Positions 1 to 10,719 of a stretch of 64,000 nucleotides of DNA are shown piece after piece (positions within the stretch are counted from its first letter, which is position 1; each line of letters begins with the position of its first letter). Origin of the DNA: Lepiota brunneoincarnata (taxonomy: Eukaryota; Basidiomycota; Agaricomycetes; Agaricales; Agaricaceae); the NCBI GenBank assembly GCA_023014365.1, contig JAEBUN010000043.1, forward strand, positions 272,693 to 336,692. Reading direction: 5' to 3'. The notes below the pieces were generated by a model, which saw only the letters and a program-made list of their open reading frames with translations, was not told where the DNA came from and searched no databases. The position numbers were made by a program, and so were the translations under genes.

Positions 1-1189
1 TTGAGATTCAGTTTCAACATACAGGGATGCTTAGTGACCTTGAGGAAGCAATCAAAATTCATCAGCAGGCCATACTACTTACTCCTGAGGACCACCCTGA
101 CAGACCAGCACATCTCAGCAACCTTGGAATGTCTTTCAGGTACTGGGTTTTGTGTACAGGAGTGCTTAGTGACCTCAGAATATCCTTCCTGGCTCAGTTT
201 CAGCATATGGGGGTTCTCAGCAACCTCAAGGAGGCAATCAAAAATGGACAGCAGGCAGTATTGCTCACTCCTGATGACCATCCTGACAAAGCAGCATGTC
301 TCACCAACCTTGGAGCAATCTTCAACATTCAGTTTCAGCATACAGGGGTGCTTGGTGACCTTGAGGAGCAATCAAAAATCATCAGCAAGCCATGCTGCTC
401 ACTCCCAATGACCACCCTGAGAAACCAGGACTTCTCAGCAACCTTGGATTATCCTTCATGAACTGGTTTCAGCATACAGGGGTGCTCAGTGACATCAAGG
501 AGGCAATCAAGAATGGGTAGCAGGCAGTATTGCTCACTCCTGATGACCATCCTGACAAAGCAGCACATCTCACCAACCTTGGAGCAATCTTCGAGAGTCA
601 GTTCCAGTGTACAGGGGTACCTAGTGACCTTGAAGAGGCAATCAAAAATCAGCAGTATGCAGTGCATGCTCACTCCAGATGGTCATGCTAACAAAACAGG
701 ATAGCTCAACAACCTTGCACTCTTCTTCCAGAATTGGTTTCACCATACTGGGTCATCCAATGACTTGGACAACACCATTTCATATTTTCAGTCAGCTGCA
801 ACCTCAACATTGGCTTACCTTCACTCAGATCCTGCGTATCCTGAGACTGGGCTCACTTAGAAGCTAGGCAGGATTCACTTTCCACCTTGCATGCTTACCA
901 TCAAGCCATTGATCTCATCCCACAGGTCACTTGGATTGGAGATCCCATTGCCACATGACATTCTCAACTCAACAACCTTGGTGATATTCCCAGAGAGGCC
1001 ACTGCATTTGCCCTCGATGTTGGTCAACCAGATCTTGCACTCAAGTGGCTTGAACAGGATTGTTCAGTTCGTCTGGAATCAGCTGTTCAACCTCCGATCT
1101 TTAGTACATGACCTTTGCCAAGCTTACCCAGATATTTGTGCTGAGTTTGCCCAAGTCTCAAATGAGCTCCAGAACGCAGCTACTCAAGA
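1..1189 (+). pseudogene. TPR-CHAT gene remnant, tetratricopeptide region
   Basis: Tandem units of about 42 residues (about 130 bp) run through roughly 1-720 in shifting frames. They show the typical fungal TPR signature: a D-L-E-E-A-I stretch, then an L-L-T-P-E-D-H-P-D stretch, then a stretch ending S-N-L-G. From about 870 to 1189 the linker known from TPR-CHAT proteins is readable, with A-Y-H-Q-A-I-D-L-I-P, L-K-W-L-E-Q and W-N-Q-L-F-N-L-R. Several frameshifts and stops make it a pseudogene. The 5' end lies outside the window. The gene continues at 1896 after a solo LTR and ends near 12515. In this family TPRs serve as sensor or scaffold and the CHAT domain is a caspase-like protease. The repeat units and the downstream CHAT half make the identification firm, while any past function is inference. 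Confidence 0.8.
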
Positions 1190-1895
1190 TGTTATGATCC
1201 AGTGCTCCTTCTGTATCCAAGGATAACTGGAGACAGGCCTTCAATCACTTTACAAGGTGTCCGAGACAGTTGGCCTTGCAGAGCTTAGTGGATCGCACTC
1301 AATGAGATAATGAGGGAACATGCCAAGTTAGGGCAGAGAGGGTTAATGACCTGCTGTTAACAAGATTAAAGCTTAAGGCTTTAATCTCTACTTGTACAGG
1401 CCTTATATACCTATGAGACACTATATACTCGTTATAGGTAGTTGGGCTGTTCTACTGGTCATCTGCAGTCTTGACCATGATGCGCATCCTAGCTGATGGC
1501 ATCCTACTGTTATTTATATTACAATGAGTCAGTGTCCTTGTTCTTACTGCTGTGCGATGTTCCATTGCTTTCCTCTGACTCATAATCTCCTTCTCCCTGA
1601 TTCTATCTCCATGGAGTCTCCTCCATTCTCACTCTCCACTCTTTCAGTACTTCCATCTACATCAGAGGTTGGATCGGTTGATCCATGGCTGTCCTCTTCA
1701 TCCTCAGGGTATTCCAGAATATCCTCCAGAGTTATCTCCATTCCCGCTTCTTTTGCCAGGTCCTGCATGGTGTTATAATATTCCCCTTCTTTGTCTTCAT
1801 ACTCCTGTGCTTGTAACTGGTCTGTGGTCTCCTGTACCCATCTTGTAAAGTCAAATAGTTGTTCCTGTTCCTCTCGATCTGGACTATTCATAACA
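1190..1895 (-). mobile_element. Solo LTR-A in the TPR-CHAT gene
   Basis: This is a 706-bp copy of the LTR of element A, starting TGTTATGATC and ending TTCATAACA (inverted ends). It is flanked by CAAGA (1185-1189) and CAAGG (1896-1900), a 5-bp target duplication with one transition. No internal element sequence is present, so it is a solo LTR left by LTR-LTR recombination. The acidic U3 reading frame of LTR-A is still open here (1580-1891, 103 codons, minus strand). CpG loss relative to the LTRs of element A marks it as old. Confidence 0.93.
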
Positions 1896-2943
1896 CAAGG
1901 ACGTGCTACAATGTCTGATGATGCAAGTATCTCACTGGAGGAAGGAACCCAGTGCCATCATCATCTTGCTGACAAGTGGTACTTGCTTATCAAGACAATC
2001 CAATTGCTTCCAGGATTTGGAGACTTTCTACTTCCAAAGAAGGTCACTGTTCTGAAGGACACTGCCGGTTCAGGTCCTGTGGCCATCATCAATGTTCATG
2101 AGTGCTGTTGCAGTGCCTTGGTTCTAGAATGAGATGGAGACCAGGTGCTCCATATTCCATTGGATAAGCTCCACTACAAGGACATGGACAAGATGTGGAA
2201 ATCTCTGAGACATAACCTTTCTGATCATGAATACCACCGTCGTGGCAGTAGATCAATGATGGGAAATCCACACCTAGTGGGGATTCTCTCAAAACTTTAT
2301 TTAAGCATTGTGGATCCAATCCCCAATGGCTTGGGCTTGAAGGTAATGCTCACTCATTGCCATGGAATGTTCTCACTGATATCAGTTCCAGACAGATGGA
2401 TCTGATCCTTTGACCCTTCTCCACATTTGGTGGTGTCCAACTGGCCCCCTCACCTTCCTTCCCCTTCATGCCACCTGTTGCCACTCAGGAGCTAAAATAG
2501 ATGGAACATTCAATTATGTGATCTTGTCATACATGCCAACAGTCAATGCTTTGTTGGAGGCACAAGCAATGAAACAACAGCCATTCAACCAACTTGGTGG
2601 TATCTCCATGAGTGATACCCTGCAACAAGGCTTGCTACCATGTGCAGAGACAGAAATGGCTAAGATAGGAGAGCTTTTCTCTGCAGATTCTAGGTGGAAA
2701 TTTCAAATACTTCAAAACAGGCAAGTGACAGGAAAGCAGGTGCTGGCTCACATGACAAACAGCAGCTGGATTCATCTTGCATGTCATGCTGTCCAGGATG
2801 AATGCAAGCCCACACAGAGTGGTTTCTACCTCCATGATGGCCATTTTGTTAGAATATTGAGTGCTCCACTGGCTCAGATACTCAGTTATTATTCTATTTC
2901 ATTCCTGTTTCCGATTACTTGTATTGTTTTACTTCATTTCTAG
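1896..2943 (+). pseudogene. TPR-CHAT gene remnant, CHAT domain N-terminal half
   Basis: The reading resumes directly after the solo LTR. Family landmarks appear in order: A-D-K-W, P-G-F-G-D-F-L-L-P, G-P-V-A-I-I-N-V, then L-P-W-N-V-L, W-W-C-P-T-G-P-L-T-F-L-P-L-H-A and W-I-H-L-A-C-H. The last contains the expected catalytic histidine of the caspase/separase-like CHAT fold (codon near 2785). In-frame stops near 2132 and 2405 and shifts between frames show decay. The recognisable coding stops near 2870 at A-P-L-A-Q-I-L, where an intron probably began. The catalytic cysteine lies in the distal part after the nested insertion (12235). Confidence 0.82.
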
Positions 2944-3171
2944 AGTCTTATTATAACCAGGTGTATATAATAGGTACAAACAGAGATGAACCCCTGCACA
3001 TTTGCAATGGGTCCCTGCTTTTCTTGCTGATTTCCTTAAATCCAACACATTTGGCAATCACAGATATCTGTTGGAATTGGTGATTCCAGCAAACTGATGG
3101 AATACTGACCACTGGAGTAGCTGACTGCCTCATGGTAGCCTCACTGTAGTTACACTTATATACCTGTTGTT
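2944..3171. other. Probable intron remnant of the TPR-CHAT gene
   Basis: No coding similarity is visible. The stretch lies between the two CHAT halves and is AT-rich. It ends with the target sequence TTGTT (3167-3171) of the LTR-B insertion. The downstream continuation is 12086 to about 12170. Confidence 0.4.
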
Positions 3172-3504
3172 TGTTAGAGCCAGTGTGGATCAGGACCAAA
3201 GTGGAGTGTCAGGGTGGTATCCTTGGTATAAGGTAACCAGGGGACAGGGCAAAGTCAGTATGTAGACTTTGGGACCAAGGCAGAGTATGTCGGGTGGGGA
3301 GTTGGACTTGCAGCCTCAGTGTATGTGCTGTGCCCTTCTACTGTCCTAGTCCATATTTCAGGAAGTTGGGGCTGAAGCAGAGCAAGGTAGAAGAGAGGAG
3401 AGGATAGGGAACAGGGAGCTGGTCTGCTGCTCAATTCGATTATCAGACTGAAGAGTACAAGCCAAGTACCTATGGTATATATACTACTGGCCTTATGAAC
3501 TATG

Positions 3505-4202
3505 TGTTATGATCCGTGCTCCTTCTGTATCTGAGGATAACTGGAGACGGCCTTCAATCACTCTACAAGGTGTCCGAGACAGTTGGCCTTATAGAGCTTA
3601 GTGGATCGCGCTCAATGAGATAACGAGGGAAGACGCCAAGTTAAGGCAGAGAGGTAAACGACCGCTGTTAACAAGATTAAAGCTTAAGGCTTTAATCTCT
3701 ACTTGTACAGGCCTTATATACCTATGAGGTGCTATATACTCGTTATAGGTTACTTGGCTGTTCTAGTGGTCGTGCGCAGTCCTGACCATGATGCACATCC
3801 TGGCTGATGGCATCCTAGTGTTATTTATATTACAATGAGTCAGTACTCTTGCTACTGCTGTGCGATGTTCCATCGCTTTCCTCTGACTCATAATCTTCTT
3901 CTCCCGATTGTATCTCCATGGAGTCCTCTCCGTTCTCGCTCTCCATTCTCTCAGTGCTTCCATCCGTATCGGAGGTTGGGTCGGTTGATCCATGGTTATC
4001 TTCCTCGTCCTCGGGGTATTCCAATATATCCTCCAAGGTTATCTCCATTCCTGCTTCTCTCGCCAGGTCCTGCATGGCGGTGTAATATTCCCCTTCCTCG
4101 TCTTCGTATTCTTGTGCCCGTAATTGGTCTGTAGTCTCCTGTACCCATCTTGTAAAGTCGAACAATAGTTCTTGTTCCTCCCAGTCTGGACTGTTCATAA
4201 CA
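3505..4202 (-). repeat. 3' LTR of element A
   Basis: This 698-bp LTR is near-identical to 11049-11746. Its U3 carries the C-terminal part of ORF4. The TATA-like box and the self-priming complement (3674-3685) lie further along it. Confidence 0.95.
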
Positions 4203-4837
4203 TTATCCCCTTCGTAAGGTCTGATGTCCTCATCAGACATATCCTCAGTATAATCCGACAGGCTCTCCTGTAATGTTTGATTCAGCGATGGGGTCCCAGT
4301 CGAAGTATGGGTCGGGTTCTGGGGAGTCGCTTCGGTAACTTGGTGGTCTGGGGATGGCGGGTCTTGGGTGAGGTCGATGACGATGGGTTCTCTGGAGTGA
4401 ATGGTGGCGGGTGTGCCGAAGGATCGATTCAGGAAGTCGGTGGCTTCCGCTAGCAGATGTGGTGGTGGCGTTGGTGGTCGGAATGACGACGGGGGCATTT
4501 TGAATTCGGGTGCGGAGGGGTCTGGCTGAAGCGGGGCGCTGCTCGGTGCTTGCAACAATGTGTCGAATATTGTTGTTCGTGGTTTCGCGTGTGAGGGATC
4601 GAGCTCTGCTTGGTATTCCTCATGGGCGGCGATACAGGCCAGGTACCATACTTGCGGGTTGATGCTGGTAAGGGTTTCTCTCGCAGTGCTTCTCGTAATG
4701 GCCTGGGGCAATCTTTCGACAATATCGACATTGGTAGCGCGGGCATCCTGCTTTGATATGGCCGAATCGACGGCAGCAATTGCAGCGAGTTTGGGTGGTG
4801 GATAGGTGAGTGGTGGTAGTCCCGATGGGGGCGTCAT
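3830..4837 (-). CDS. Element A ORF4, acidic protein running from the internal region into U3 of the 3' LTR
   Basis: The ATG at 4837 opens 335 codons and the stop lies in the LTR. It begins in the third internal reading frame and overlaps the end of ORF3. Visible parts are a proline-rich head and a segment with W-Y-L-A-C-I-A-A-H-E-E-Y. A match to a SUMO-interaction motif (I-V-I-D-L-T followed by acidic residues) comes next. The tail of about 120 residues is very acidic and encoded wholly by U3 (D-F-T-R-W-V-Q-E-T-T-D-Q-L, I-T-L-E-D-I-L-E-Y-P-E-D-E-E-D). There is no signal peptide or membrane segment, so it is not envelope-like. The tail frame stays open in the other LTR (11374-11742) and in the old solo LTR at 1580-1891. 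Function is unknown. ORF3 may be joined to ORF4 by frameshift rather than ORF4 being independent. Confidence 0.55.
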   Translation of the reverse strand: MTPPSGLPPLTYPPPKLAAIAAVDSAISKQDARATNVDIVERLPQAITRSTARETLTSINPQVWYLACIAAHEEYQAELDPSHAKPRTTIFDTLLQAPSSAPLQPDPSAPEFKMPPSSFRPPTPPPHLLAEATDFLNRSFGTPATIHSREPIVIDLTQDPPSPDHQVTEATPQNPTHTSTGTPSLNQTLQESLSDYTEDMSDEDIRPYEGDNVMNSPDWEEQELLFDFTRWVQETTDQLRAQEYEDEEGEYYTAMQDLAREAGMEITLEDILEYPEDEEDNHGSTDPTSDTDGSTERMESENGEDSMEIQSGEEDYESEESDGTSHSSSKSTDSL

Positions 4838-5459
4838 TAGAAGCAGATATAGCTTGTACAACACTTGATGGTTGGTTACTCATATCCACCATGGGAGGGT
4901 TGGAAGGTTGGGTGGTGGTCCCGATAGGTAGGATAGGGCAGTCCTGACTTCCGCTTCCATTGCTTGGGCTTGGGATCGGACTCTCGAACGGGAATTCGGT
5001 GAGAGCGGTTGATAGCATGGCAGAAATGGTATTGCGGTCCTGTTCCTCTGTTGCGCTAGAAAGAATAGTGGCGCATAGTTTTTCGAATTCTGTTGCTCGG
5101 TCGTGGACGAGGCGCTTGTGATACAGAAGAGCAGTAAATGTCTTCCAGCAGGTGTCGACCAGGGGTACCATCGCTGGACTGCGTTTAAGACGGGTTCCGG
5201 TAATATGAAAGGGAACTTCGTGTAAAAGGATGGATCGTATCTCGGGTTGGTTGGAGGGAAGGAAGGTATGCCAGATGATATAAGGACTGTTGGTCCTGTC
5301 TGGTTGGTCGTCAGCGGTATCGGTGGCAGGGTTAGGTTGGCTATTTCCTGTGACGCGGTTCGCCAGGGATATGATTCTTTCCCGGATGAGAAGGCGTCCA
5401 TCGTTGTCTGGCTCTGGGAGGTCTGGAGTGGTTGCTCGAGTGTTGGGTGGTTGGGTCAT
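4620..5459 (-). CDS. Element A ORF3, second zinc-knuckle protein downstream of pol
   Basis: The ORF has 279 codons from ATG 5459 and overlaps the last 119 bases of pol in another frame. It contains a basic region and a long low-complexity middle. Near residues 226-239 is a perfect CCHC knuckle (C-X2-C-X4-H-X4-C), followed at about 244-259 by a variant C-X2-C-X6-H-X4-C. CCHC knuckles are nucleic-acid-binding modules of Gag, but Gag of this element already has its own (about 9240). This is therefore an additional sense-strand ORF in the position that env occupies in retroviruses. ORF4 overlaps the knuckle region in another frame. I know of no named function for it. Confidence 0.6.
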   Translation of the reverse strand: MTQPPNTRATTPDLPEPDNDGRLLIRERIISLANRVTGNSQPNPATDTADDQPDRTNSPYIIWHTFLPSNQPEIRSILLHEVPFHITGTRLKRSPAMVPLVDTCWKTFTALLYHKRLVHDRATEFEKLCATILSSATEEQDRNTISAMLSTALTEFPFESPIPSPSNGSGSQDCPILPIGTTTQPSNPPMVDMSNQPSSVVQAISASNDAPIGTTTTHLSTTQTRCNCCRRFGHIKAGCPRYQCRYCRKIAPGHYEKHCERNPYQHQPASMVPGLYRRP

Positions 5460-8400
5460 TGGTGGGGTTGTCTAATTTGTGGGTCCTTTTATATTCTTCA
5501 ATGACTTCCTTGGCGTTCTCCAGGTTTGCTTCTGGCTCCCAGGAATCCTCAGTGGGAAGGTATCCTTTCCATCTGACTAGGAATTGATACTTGTTCCGGA
5601 ATTTTCTGTGGCGCAGTATTGACTTGACCTCGTATTCTTCTTCTCCATTTACAAGGTCGGGTGGTGGGGCTGTGTTGTATTCCCCATGTGTGTCGTTCTC
5701 TTCTGCAGGCATTAGGAGGCTCGCATGAAACTTGTTGTGGATCTTCCATTTGATGGGTAATTTTAGTTCATAGGTTACAGGTCCGAGTTTTCTTGTTATG
5801 GTGAAGGGACCTTCTCGGCGTTGGGCCAGTTTCTTTGAGGCGTACTGAATTGGGAGGTTGCGGTTGTCGAGCCAAACCTTCTGTCCAACTTTTAGATTGA
5901 TGTCTGGCCGGTTATATCTTGCAGCCATTTTTAGTCTGGCTTGTTCATGCGCAGCTTGGGCTTCTTGGCGTATCTTGGCGAGGTATTTAAACTTCTCTCC
6001 TATTGCTGGAATGTTCGTTGGCTCCTCGGAGGTCGGAAATCCTTTGGGGCTTGATCCATAGAGGAGTTCAAATGGGGTATGTTGGTGTTCGGCATGTGTT
6101 TTCGAGTTGTGGACATATTCCAGGAGTGGGAGTGCCTTTACCCATTTGTTCGGGTTCGATGAGCAATAGATGCCAAGGTAGAGTTCTATTTCTTGATTGA
6201 ATCGCTCTGTTTGTCCATCTGTCTGGGGGTGGTAGGCGGTAGAGAGTGCTTGTTCGATTCCGAGTTGTTTGTAGAATTCTTTCATGGATTTGGCAGCGAA
6301 TCTGGGGTCACGATCACTGAGAACTTTCTCGGGAAGGCCAAATCTAGAGAATAGCCGTTTGATAAGAATTTCGGCGATCTTGTCCGCGTTGGCGGTTTTC
6401 GCAGTAGGTTCTAGAATTATCCCCTTCGTAAGCTGGTCGACCACGACCAGTATAGAATCATGGGGTCCGTCCGGGGGTAGGTCTGTGATAAGATCCATCG
6501 AGATGTTCGAGAATGGATGGGTAGAACGGGGTCCAGGGATGGGTTGAAGCGGTGGTTTTAAGGGGTGGCGATTGATCTTGTATTGTTGGCAAGTACCACA
6601 TCCTTTGACATAGTTTTTGACAAATGATCGCATCCCGGGCCAGTAGGCGTATTCCTGGAGTTTTCTAGTTGTTTCTGCGATTCCAGGGTGTCCTGCGGTG
6701 GGTGAGTCGTGTACTCTTTGCAGTAAGCGGCGTCTGAGGTGTAAATCTTGTGGTATAAATAGTTTTCCTTGAACATGTGGGTGTCCTGAGTCATCTTCTT
6801 GGGCGATGTCGGTCTGTTTCTTTTTCTTCCACAGCTCTTTTATTTTCTGTTTAGTATCTTCGTCAATAATGTGGATATGCTGTGGCTGTTCTGGGGTGAA
6901 GAATTTGTCGGGGAGTGTGACGACCTGTTTGTTGTCTTTTGTCTTGGGTTCATGATTGGGTCGTCTGGAAAGGGCATCTGCTGGTCCATTTTTCTTTCCA
7001 GGGATATGTCGGATTTCGATGTCAAACCGTTGCATGTAGGCGATCCATCGGGCTTGTCTTCTGCTGAGGTCTTCAGGTTTTCTCCAGCGGCGAAGGTTGT
7101 CGTGATCTGACCATACGATGGTCTTGTGTGATGATCCTTCTATGTGGTGGCGCCATTCTTTGAGTGCTCGGATAATGGCGAAGAGTTCCTGTTCGGAGCA
7201 ATGATAGTTGCGTTCGGCTGGTGAGAATCCTTTCGAGAAGTATGCGACTGGGTGTTTAACTCCATTGTTGTCGCGTTGAAGTAGGACTGCTCCTGATGCA
7301 AATAGTGATGCGTCGCATTCGATTTCGAAGGGTTTGTCTCGGTCGGGGACCATTAATACCGGTTCGCTTTGGAATTTTCTCTTGAGAGTATCGAAGGCGT
7401 TCTGGCATTCTTCTGTCCATTCGAATTTCTTGGTTTTGGACATTAGGGCATTGAGAGGTTTTGCCCATGTGGTGTATTGGTGTATGAATTTTCGATAGAA
7501 GTTGCAGAATCCTATGAATTTTCGTACGTCGCGCGGGGTAGTTGGTGTTGGCCATTCAGCGATGCCTTTGAGCTTTGCTGGGTCCATCGAAACTGAGTCG
7601 GGAGTGATAATAACTCCTAGATATTCGAGTCGTTGTTGCTCGAATTCGCATTTCTCGGTTTTGAGATATAGATCGTTGTCTTTGAGTATCTTGAGTACTT
7701 CTCTTGTGAGGCGTCGAAGTTCTTGTTTTGTTTTTGCATGAATGAGGATGTCGTCCATGTAAACGATTACTCCTCCATTGTCGATGAGTTTTCGAAATAA
7801 TGAGTCCATCATGGTTTGGAATGTTGCTGGGGAGTTACACATTCCAAAGAACATGACCGTGGGTTCGAATAATCCTCGGGGTGTCCTGAAGGCTCCTTTC
7901 CATTCATCTCCTTTGCGTATGCGGATGTTGTTGTATCCTGCTCGTACGTCGAGTTTGGTAAAGTATTTTGATCCTCGGAGTTTGTCGAGAATATGAGAGA
8001 TGAGGGGGAGGTTGTATGCATTTTTGACGGTATGCTCGTTGAGGTATCTGTAGTCTTGGCAGGGGCGTAGTTTTCCGTCTTTCTTTCCTACGAAGAAGAA
8101 GGGTGATGCCATTGGCGATTCAGATGGTCGAATGTATCCCTTTTGAAGGTTTTCTTCTAGGAATGTGTCGAGTTCCTTTTCTTCATTAAGGGAGAGTCGG
8201 TAGGACTTCATGGCAATTGGTTTGAATGATTCCTTGAGTTCAATTTTGTGATCCCATGGTCGTTGTGGGGGGAATCGTTCGGCTTGTTTCTTGCTAAATA
8301 CTGGGAGGTATTCGTGGAATTTTGTGGGTACGACTTTTCTTGGGTTGTCGTTTTTCTTTTCTCCGTGTTGTACGGCGAGGAATTGTGATGCAGAGGCTTT

Positions 8401-9009
8401 GAAGTTGATTTCTTCGAAGCTTGTGGGCTCTAGTGTGGAGATGTGGTTGAGTTGGTCATTGTAGATCCAATCGGGTTCCATGGATTGGATGAGTTCTCGG
8501 AATATAGTGTTGTCCCAACGTTCGTTTCTCCAGCGTAGTTGTTTGGCATCCCAGTCGATGTCTGGGTTGTGTTCTGCAAGCCAAGGGAATCCAAGGATGA
8601 GTCTTGGGCTTCCGAGGGAGACTACTTTTGGTTTGATCTCCATATTCTTCCCGTTAACCGTTAGGTTGAGGGTCGTGTAGTGGGTGGCTGTTCCATTTTC
8701 GTTAATAGATCCATCGGCATTTCATACTTCGATGGGTCGATCGAGGGGTGTTGTTTTGAATGAATGTTGTTTGACCATTCCGGGGTCAATGAAGTTTCCT
8801 GCTGCTCCTGAGTCGAGTAGGGCGAGTAGTTCCACGCTTTCGGGTCCTTCCTTAGTGAACTTGTGTTTTTGGATTCGACAGGGTAGATGTATTACGCGTG
8901 CTGACGATTCCTGTAACTTTACAACATTAATATCATTTTGTGAATAGGAAAGGGAAGGAGGTCTTTGTGGAGGGCTAGACGTGGTGGCTAGTCTCCTTAG
9001 GCAAAATCC
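5341..9009 (-). pseudogene. pol: Element A pol: PR-RT-RNaseH-IN-chromodomain
   Basis: The frame is open from 9009, overlapping the gag stop, so it is reached by a -1 shift or reinitiation. The retropepsin motif D-S-G-A-A-G-N-F is at about 8776-8829. One in-frame TGA (8722-8724, an I-E-V-stop-N-A-D context, consistent with CGA to TGA) interrupts it. From ATG 8643 there are 1100 codons. RT has Y-M-D-D at about residues 295-298, RNase H has D-A-S near 444, integrase has an H-H-C-C finger (about 640-690) and a catalytic core with S-D-R-D-P-R-F and T-D-G-Q-T-E-R-F-N-Q, and a chromodomain sits near 1000-1055 (E-Y-E-V-K-S-I-L, V-R-W-K-G-Y). The chromodomain places it among the chromoviruses, whose integrases are steered to marked chromatin. 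Apart from the single stop it looks functional. Confidence 0.93.
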
Positions 9010-10121
9010 TTAACCAGAGGGGCATCTGGGTGGTTGGATTCATTTGCAAAATGTTCGTAGATGTCCTCGACTTCTTTGTCGGTTGCATCTTCTAGTATGT
9101 TGTATAGCGAGTTCTTTTTCCTGTAGCTTGCTTGTCTTCTTCTGGATATCGCATTTGACTGGTTTCTGGCATCCAAATTGCGGGGTAATTCGGATCGGCG
9201 ATATATTGTCTTCTTGGTGGGGCATTCGCGGGCGAAGTGTCCAGTCTTGCGGCAGTTGAAGCATCTCTTTTCCTTGAGATCCTTTCTTTGGGCGTCCGTG
9301 AGGATTGCATTGAGGGCTTCGCGGGTGCGTTCTTGTACCAACTGGTGGAGTCTGTCTTCTTCGGTCTCCTCGTCTTCATCAGCTTCCTCGGCGAGTAGAT
9401 CTGGCTTGTCCTCAAAGTCGAGGTTGTAGACTGCTTCGGCGAGTTGGTCAATATCCATTGCGTTAGGGTCTGTTGCTTGATAGGGCAGTGGGACACGGCG
9501 CGTAAAAGCATTTCTTTTCCCTTTAAATGGGCGAGTGCGCGAAGTCGTTGGAAACGAGGGAGTTCCTCGAGTTTGCATATAGTCGCGTTGAGTTTGTAGT
9601 ATTTGATATGCTGTTCGAGCTTGCTTGAACCAGTCGCTGAGTTTGTTTCCTGGATTGAGGCTAATTGTCTTGATTGCGAGGGGGCGATCCAGCCCGTTCT
9701 TGAAATAGTTGACCGCCGCCACTCCATCTCCAAGGTCAGCCTGATAGGCAAGTATCTGGAACTGGGATATGTAATCGTCGATATATCGTCCATTCTGTTT
9801 GAGGTGGCGGATTCTGTCCATTGCATCGGCGGGGACATTGTTTGGGGCGAAGGATGTATCGAGTCCTTCGAGAAATTTCTTCCATGTCGGAAGGGTCTGG
9901 CTTCCATCAAGTTCTTTGTTTGATTCCAAGAATGCTCCTCTCCATGTTGCGGCAGGGCCGGTGGACATGTATGAAAGGGCGAATTGTATCTTGGTCTTGT
10001 CATCGGGAAAGGCTCCTGGCTTTGCATCGATGTATAGTTGTACTGCATCCTTCCAGAGGCGGAAGTAGTCGGTCTCTCCATTAAAGGTTGGGGGTGTGTT
10101 GATTTTTGCGGAGGAGGCCAT
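8997..10121 (-). CDS. gag: Element A Gag
   Basis: The ORF has 374 codons from ATG 10121. It holds a Ty3-type capsid region (L-W-K-D-A-V-Q-L-Y, A-A-T-W-R-G-A-F, a Y-I-D-D-Y-I-S-Q-F region), an acidic stretch, and one CCHC knuckle (C-F-N-C-R-K-T-G-H-F-A-R-E-C) near residues 287-300. Gag would form the virus-like particle that packages element RNA. The pol frame overlaps the end by about 13 bases in the -1 direction, but no canonical slippery heptamer is visible in the overlap. The frame one step away is open across all of gag and upstream to 10858, though without an early ATG. Confidence 0.92.
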   Translation of the reverse strand: MASSAKINTPPTFNGETDYFRLWKDAVQLYIDAKPGAFPDDKTKIQFALSYMSTGPAATWRGAFLESNKELDGSQTLPTWKKFLEGLDTSFAPNNVPADAMDRIRHLKQNGRYIDDYISQFQILAYQADLGDGVAAVNYFKNGLDRPLAIKTISLNPGNKLSDWFKQARTAYQILQTQRDYMQTRGTPSFPTTSRTRPFKGKRNAFTRRVPLPYQATDPNAMDIDQLAEAVYNLDFEDKPDLLAEEADEDEETEEDRLHQLVQERTREALNAILTDAQRKDLKEKRCFNCRKTGHFARECPTKKTIYRRSELPRNLDARNQSNAISRRRQASYRKKNSLYNILEDATDKEVEDIYEHFANESNHPDAPLVKDFA

Positions 10122-10719
10122 ATTGTTAATGTCAGAGGTTGTGGATTCCTCGTCGGAAGTGTGAATAGACCCGGTAGTGGGGCTAACTTCGGATGGTTCG
10201 GATTGTACAGGGGAACTGGATCGAGGCGGTGAGTGTACCAGTGATCCAAGTGGTGATGTGAGGGGTGAGAATGTTCTTGGGGGTTTCTGTTGTGAAGTGT
10301 TGTCGCTAGTTCTTGTACTTGTTGAGGGTTGAGGACCGGAGGATGGGGTGGATGTTCTATGAATCGGCTCCCCGAGCTTTGAGCGGGTAGAGGTGGCAGT
10401 TCTTTCAGGTGGTGGTTGTTTAGGTAGGGATTGAAGAACTGATGCTGGGGGTGCTGGGTATCCTGGGTCTTCTGTTCGACGTTGAACTCTCTCGGTAGGT
10501 TGTGTAGGGTACGGTGCGGAACCAGAGGGTGAACGAGTGAGGGGTATAGGTTTTGTTTTCTTTTTAGGGTCCGTGGTGGAGGGGGTGTGAAGTCGGGTTC
10601 GGAGTCGGTTGTTGACCAGTCAGAACTGTTGGATTCTTCGTAGTCGGTGGCAAGGGGGTCGTTTCGGTTTGTAGACAGGGTGAAGAGGGAAGAAGTCGAA
10701 GGTGAAGGTGAGGGTGAAT

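Noticed and set aside
4620..5459. ORF3 of element A as an envelope protein because of its position after pol.
   Set aside because: There is no signal peptide or transmembrane segment, and it has zinc knuckles instead.
5247..5504. Short plus-strand ORFs over pol and gag of element A (for example 5247-5504, 9178-9429).
   Set aside because: They are mirror frames of the conserved minus-strand genes with no recognisable protein features.
8997..9009. A canonical slippery heptamer at the gag-pol overlap of element A.
   Set aside because: The 13-base overlap (AAG GAT TTT GCC TAA) has no X XXY YYZ match in the gag frame.
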